Shown here: in pieces, positions 58,653-64,000 of the stretch
How the letters are laid out: the number at the start of each line of letters is the position of its first letter
How positions within the stretch are numbered: the first letter of the stretch is position 1
NCBI GenBank assembly: GCA_050084985.1
Contig: JBITNC010000001.1
Location: 200,508,001 to 200,572,000 of the forward strand
Reading direction: 5' to 3'
Length of the DNA: 64,000 nt
DNA from: Nageia nagi
Lineage: Eukaryota > Pinophyta
The notes under the pieces: generated by a model
The model's database searches: none
The model's input: the letters and a program-made list of their open reading frames with translations, nothing else
What the model was told of the DNA's origin: nothing
Program-made: the position numbers and the translations under genes

Positions 58653-61080
58653 ATACATAACTTCTCATGCTAAGTCTTTATAGGTTCTTCACCATCTTTG
58701 ATCTTTCCTGTACCATTCTCAAAATACTAATCACATCTAAGGTAAGCAAGTTTTTGGGATCAAAACTAGCTCTTCAAATGAGATGCATTTCTATTTTATA
58801 ACACATTCATACAATAATATTTTAATATAGACAAAAATCTTAGCAAAGATAATCCACACATCATATATGATGTACACACATATCACTTATGCATTAAAAC
58901 ACAATATGGATTCATCCAAAAATCATTTTATAAACTTATTATCATACAAGCTATAACCAAATTATTTATGAGTTCTAAGTTAAACATGATTCATGATCAA
59001 CCTTGATCCTTAGATTCATGTTTAAAAAATATTCCATATTGAAGGACTATTCATCATAAGCATCTACCCATGCCAATGAAGACTTGTTGTTCATTGTAAA
59101 AAGAAAATTAACAAGTCATTCCTAATATCAACCTATTTAAGAATGCTTCAAAACAAAGTATAAGCCATAAATAATGAATTAAATAAATATTTTATTAATA
59201 TATTTACAATAAATATATTTATGATTTAAGTAATACAAGCTAGATATGATCCCTAATTTATGTACAAACCTCATAAATGAATAGATTTGTTTGAGTACAT
59301 ACAAAACGAGTGGTCACACACCTACTTTCTGATCATCGATGAGCTCTAGGTAGTTGAATTACCACTCCATTAGATGTAGAAACAAGAGCACTTGCACTGT
59401 GAAATCAATCAAATTTAAGGAGCTAATGTCATACATTTTAAGGAATCTATTCTCATGAAAAAAATGAAAATGATCTATATCAAGAGGGGGAGCACAAAGC
59501 CAAGTTGGGGAGGTGGTATCTAAAGATACCATTTCATTTGTGATGCATTTCTTGGACTTGCTCTCATATGGAATATCTTGCTTTGATCTTATTTTATAGA
59601 TGTATTTATTATTGAGATCTACACCTTTTACATTGATATTTGCTCATTAAATTGCTTATGGTGCATTTACACCCTTTTTTATAATAATATTATTTAATGT
59701 AATAAATATGATTTATCAATTAATAGTAAATCATATTTAAGCATTTACACAAATGATAATTCAAAGATACACATTTGATCATCAAACCATGACCATTTAT
59801 TAACAATCCAACTCAATAAGGTTCATTGAGTTTCAAACCTCATATAATAATAATCTTTACATAAGGTAAATAATTTATCTCAAGATCAAATTTTCTTAAT
59901 GCATCATTAACCATCCATGGTATAACATATTCGTGCATTATTAACCATCCAAGTTCTAACATTTTATTGCATTGTTAATCATAAATGATCTAACATATTC
60001 ATGTATTAAAATTTAATACCTTTCTTAAATATCAAGGTCATGTTTTGAGCAACCTAACTAGTACTCAAAATATTTCCTTAATGACAAACCCTAAACAATT
60101 TATTTTTAGGTCTTTCCCTAGACTTAAAATCTTGTCTAAAATCTATTTTATACCTTTATGTAATCTTTAATTACTCAAAAATATCTTATTATTGTTTAAA
60201 CAAGGATTGTCCACTAGGATCTAGTATATAATTATGAGCAACATACTTCTTATGTTGATGAGAAAGAAGTTAGGACCTAGAACTTCATCATAACTAAATA
60301 ACATTTTATTTTATTACCAACCTTCCCATTAGTCTTCCAAGCTACCTTGCCATATCCAATTTACTTCCACACTTCAATATGCTTAATTATTCAAATATCC
60401 ATTTTTCTTATAAAGAAACATTTTCCTAATTCATCTCTTCTTTACGTGTGCAAATAGATTTTAATTTAGTTCTTTTTTAAATCTTCCTAAGAAAGCATCT
60501 TCAAATACTTAATTTAGGAAGGGTAAAACTAGTATCCAATTTCATTTACTTTCGTCACTTAGTTTCTCAACTTTCAATTATTCTAAATGCATGGTTCAAA
60601 TTTGCTTATTGAAACAAATATACCAAACCCAATTAATCATAAATTCATATATAAATATATCAAAATCTAATTAAACACTAATTTGATATTTGATCTAATA
60701 TTTTAAAATATAATCTTATTTTAAAATATTTGTAGCAAAATTCAAATTAAATATTCAATTAACTATTTAATTAATTACTTAAAAATTTCTAAATCTAGAA
60801 TCGTATTCAAATTATCTTCAATTTCTAGATTTATAAGCAAAAAGGATCATATAAAATATTTTGATGTCATGAATAGAACATCAATTTCTATTTAATTGAC
60901 ATAATTTCAATTTAATATAGATCTCCAATCCATATTTCTTATATAAATTATCAAATGATAATTATATAATAAACAAAGTAGTATTAATTATAAATTATAT
61001 TTGTTTTTATTCAATATAAACATTATACTCATTCAAATGTTTTAAAATAATTTTATTTGAATTATTTTAGAATCTATGTT
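58653..61080. other. AT-rich stretch, probably LTR body
   Basis: No coding frame. If 58311 is an LTR edge, some or all of this could belong to a long LTR, but the outer edge is not visible. Confidence 0.35.
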
Positions 61081-61300
61081 TGTAGGTACTTCATGTAGCG
61101 AGGAGGATGAACTAAATTATAGTTAAGTCACCATAACATCGTTCACCTCTGTAGTGACTAACACTATTATTTTAGCCAACGTACTTCTTTTGAGAGCATG
61201 CCAGGATACGCTACGTCCAAGAGAACAAACCCTCTCACCGTGCATGGTATTACAAGCCACCATCGCGTTCAAGGCATGTCCTTTCGTAGCATGATGTAAA
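61081..61300. other. Compositionally distinct, CpG-bearing segment
   Basis: Less AT-rich than its neighbours and containing several CpG sites (for example GGATACGCTACGTCC, CACCATCGCGTTC and CATCGTTCACC), while the surrounding DNA has almost none. No coding frame or RNA fold was recognised. It may be the promoter part of a long LTR. Confidence 0.4.
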
Positions 61301-61679
61301 TGTAAATGAATAAATGAATCCTGGAAATATTTTAATGGTAATAGTAATTAGACAAATCAACTCACCTTTCTCAACACCTTCCAAGAAGTAATAAATTGTA
61401 ATATTGCAACAAGATTTAAATGTACATCAAAAGACTCTTTAAAACTAGATTTTTAGTTAGATATTATGAGTGAGAATGCCTCATCAATTTAAATACAAAA
61501 TGTGGATGCACAGAGAACATGTCAAACTAGAAGAGTTGTAACAATATTTATACATACACCAAAAACTCTTTAAACTATTTTATATCAAATGTGTGATTTT
61601 GAGTGCGTTTGGGTACACATGTAGTAAAATGTGGAAGAGTACAAGACTAAGAACAATTTGATAAGGTGTACGATGTGAT

Positions 61680-62118
61680 ACAAATTCATAGACTAATGTA
61701 AACATAAGAATGATATAAAATAAATATAGTGAAAGGTCGAGTGAATTGCTTGACTAAAATGCCTCACAAAAATGCAATCTCATGCGATGCAATGATTTAA
61801 AAATATGAACACAATGGATTTTCTTAAAGACTTTTAAATAAAATCAAATATCAGATGTAAAGCTAAACTTTGAAAATTATTCTAGATACTTGATTTTATT
61901 TCTATGCTATAAGAGAATTCATACCAAATTTCTTATTCGTCATTTGGAAACTCAGACTACCACTAATGCTCCTCCATCTTTGTAGCAAATTCCCCATATT
62001 TTATCCAAAATCATTTCCCTCTTTGGATCATAAGCCTTCTCTAAAAATAAAGGAAACCTTAAAGGAGCTAAAAATCATCTCCTCATCTCTAATTAAACCC
62101 ATGATGGAGGTGAATGAG
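61680..62118. repeat. Dispersed repeat R2, copy 2
   Basis: Matches 49455-49890 in direct orientation over its length. Confidence 0.7.
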
Positions 62119-64000
62119 TTACCTCCTGTAACCTCCTCTCTGTTATGTACAAATCTTTAAGTACAAATTTTTTAATATCCATCATAACACATAATAATGA
62201 CATCATAAAACATACATGTTTATGAATACAATTATGTTTTCAACATGTGAGGACTAAGAGGTACTTCATCATTTAAGACAGTTTTGCAGTCACAATACTC
62301 TTTCATGGAATATTTGCCATTTTAATATATGGAATCTTTACCATATAAGTCATTCTTCTATGAATAAGTCATAGAATGTTTACCATTTAAATTTATAGAA
62401 TCTTTACCATATAAATTATTCATTTTGAGAATTAGTTATGAATAATAACCACTAAGTTTTTAATTCATAATGCAATCCATCTATGGCTAGGAACCATAGT
62501 ACACATCACACAATTATTTTCATTAGAATATCAATGATTGATTTGCACTTATTAATATTTCCCTTTTGAGTAAAGGATCTTAAATGAAATTGTTGGAGGT
62601 CTCATATTGTCTGTGTTTGACTAAACTCTACCACAAATTCATGACATAGATTGGGTTCCAAAACTTAATGATTGTAAGTTATGATATCCTTCACTCTCTA
62701 AAGGATAAACTAATCTTTCTAGATTAAGTTCATCGAACTTAAGAGTCATCCATATCTTAAAAGAGTATTATAAATAAAAGAATAAGGAGTCCCATTTACT
62801 AATTATTATTTATTAGTCTAGGTTTATTTAGAGATTTTAATCAATAAAATATCATGTTCTTTTGAGGTTCCATTAGGATTTAAATGTTGATAACATGATT
62901 ATTAGGTATTAGTTTAGAAAGCCTATAAATATATAAAATCATAGGTCAATTCTCAGCTACCAAATGCCTTTAATTTGATTGAGGTATTTTAGAGGAGGAT
63001 TTGATCAGAATACAAGAATAGTCGCTAACAATTTAGGGCTACCTCTTGTTTGCAATAGCTAAATCTTATCCATTCTCATATACTTAGAAAAGGATAGTAC
63101 TAATCTTTTATGCTTGGACTCTTAGTTCATAAAATTTAACTAGATCATAAACTTTTATTACAGATTATACTAAACAAGATTTACACTTATTAGTTAGATT
63201 ATAACATTTATATCAATTATCCAAAGAGTAAATACTAGGTGGAAGACCTTAAGGACTTTACAATAGTTTGGTTATAGTGAATGAATTATGCCTTACCACT
63301 ATAGATAAATTGAACTATTAAATAATCACCTAAACTCTAGCATTCTTAATGATACCAACATACACTAAGGTGCATTACAAGACTGTTCAAGCATTGTGAT
63401 TAATGAAATATAAAACTATTATATGAAAACATAGACTAATATTATCTAGTTTAATAATTCAATAGAAGTATAAAGTCTGTTCATTCAAATAAAATTTCAT
63501 TCACATGAATCATTCCGTGATGTTGTTGAAGTAGTCAATAAAAATTCAAGTAGACAATAGAATTTACAATGATTATCTATACTAACTTTCCAGATTGAAA
63601 GACTACAACATAAGAATTTACTGAAGTAGCTTAAGAATTATATCCAACATTCATAAAAAAACTTTCATGTATATGAACCAAATTCCTCTGTCTATTAAAG
63701 AGGATTTCAAGATTATACAAGTAATAGATATTCAATAAAGTAAAAACAAGTTATCTACATCCAAGATATAGACTAAACTACCTCTTATTCCACATACTTG
63801 ACAACTTAATAATTTCAACATATGAATGGAAATAACCAAGAAATATACATATACTTCAACTAATATGAATTTCCATATGGTATTTAAATAAACTTAGAAC
63901 AAAGTGTTTAAAACTTTACATTTATTATGAGCCTGAAACACAAATTTGTCCATAGCTTATCTTAAGTACACTGCAAACTAGAATAAAAATTCACAAAATA
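62119..64000. other. AT-rich non-coding stretch to the window end
   Basis: I see no supported gene or repeat boundary here. Confidence 0.45.

Noticed and set aside
1-64000. CRISPR arrays, bacterial operons, rRNA or tRNA genes, host protein-coding genes
   Set aside because: None was found; all recognisable protein motifs belong to retroelements or the PMD gene they carry, and the spaced repeats seen are diverged tandem duplications.

Overview
The window looks like plant nuclear DNA that is almost entirely transposable-element sequence. It is AT-rich, carries no recognisable single-copy host gene, rRNA or tRNA gene, and consists of LTR retrotransposons inserted into or beside one another at different stages of decay, plus a LINE remnant. 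The families (Ty3/gypsy chromoviruses with a C-terminal chromodomain, and Tat/Ogre-type elements with a second, archaeal-like RNase H and a G-patch) are known from seed plants. A large, repeat-rich genome fits; the species cannot be named from this sequence.

Layout: (1) 1-240 is the integrase end of a chromovirus on the minus strand, followed by AT-rich DNA with a 73-bp tandem repeat and an unexplained 254-codon open frame (1495-2259, minus). (2) 2530-16691 is a minus-strand chromovirus (391/388-bp LTRs) split inside its reverse transcriptase by a plus-strand Tat-type element, Tat-A (5050-13639, TSD GTGTT/GTGTC). (3) 17320-38033 is the main item: a 20.7-kb plus-strand Tat/Ogre-type element, Tat-B. 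It has two 1066-bp LTRs of identical length (about 96% identical by eye) and a perfect CATAT target duplication. (4) 39378-44951 is a second copy of the same chromovirus family. (5) 45820-47760 holds a truncated LINE and a stray gag fragment. (6) 48000-64000 is non-coding DNA with diverged repeats, LTR edges and a possible 2.49-kb solo LTR.

Tat-B is unusual. Its gag has a roughly 450-codon N-terminal extension rich in coiled coil. Protease, G-patch, RT, both RNase H domains and integrase follow in order. A module of about 115 residues that I cannot assign to a named family occurs once between the G-patch and RT and twice in an open frame downstream of integrase, with a possible fourth, degraded copy after that. 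All three clear copies share a CxxWPxxxP signature and a second motif 49-50 residues later. Between these extra frames and the 3' LTR, on the opposite strand, lies a decayed gene (34966 to 32407) for a plant mobile domain (PMD/MAIN-like) protein. It has an intron whose removal joins the exons in frame. Palindromic ATCGTTRACGAT-type repeats lie in the LTRs, the leader, that intron and upstream of the antisense gene.

Every element has in-frame stops or frameshifts, and some catalytic residues are lost, so all are judged defective. Insertion order by reading: chromovirus 1, then Tat-A inside it. Tat-B is the youngest by LTR identity.
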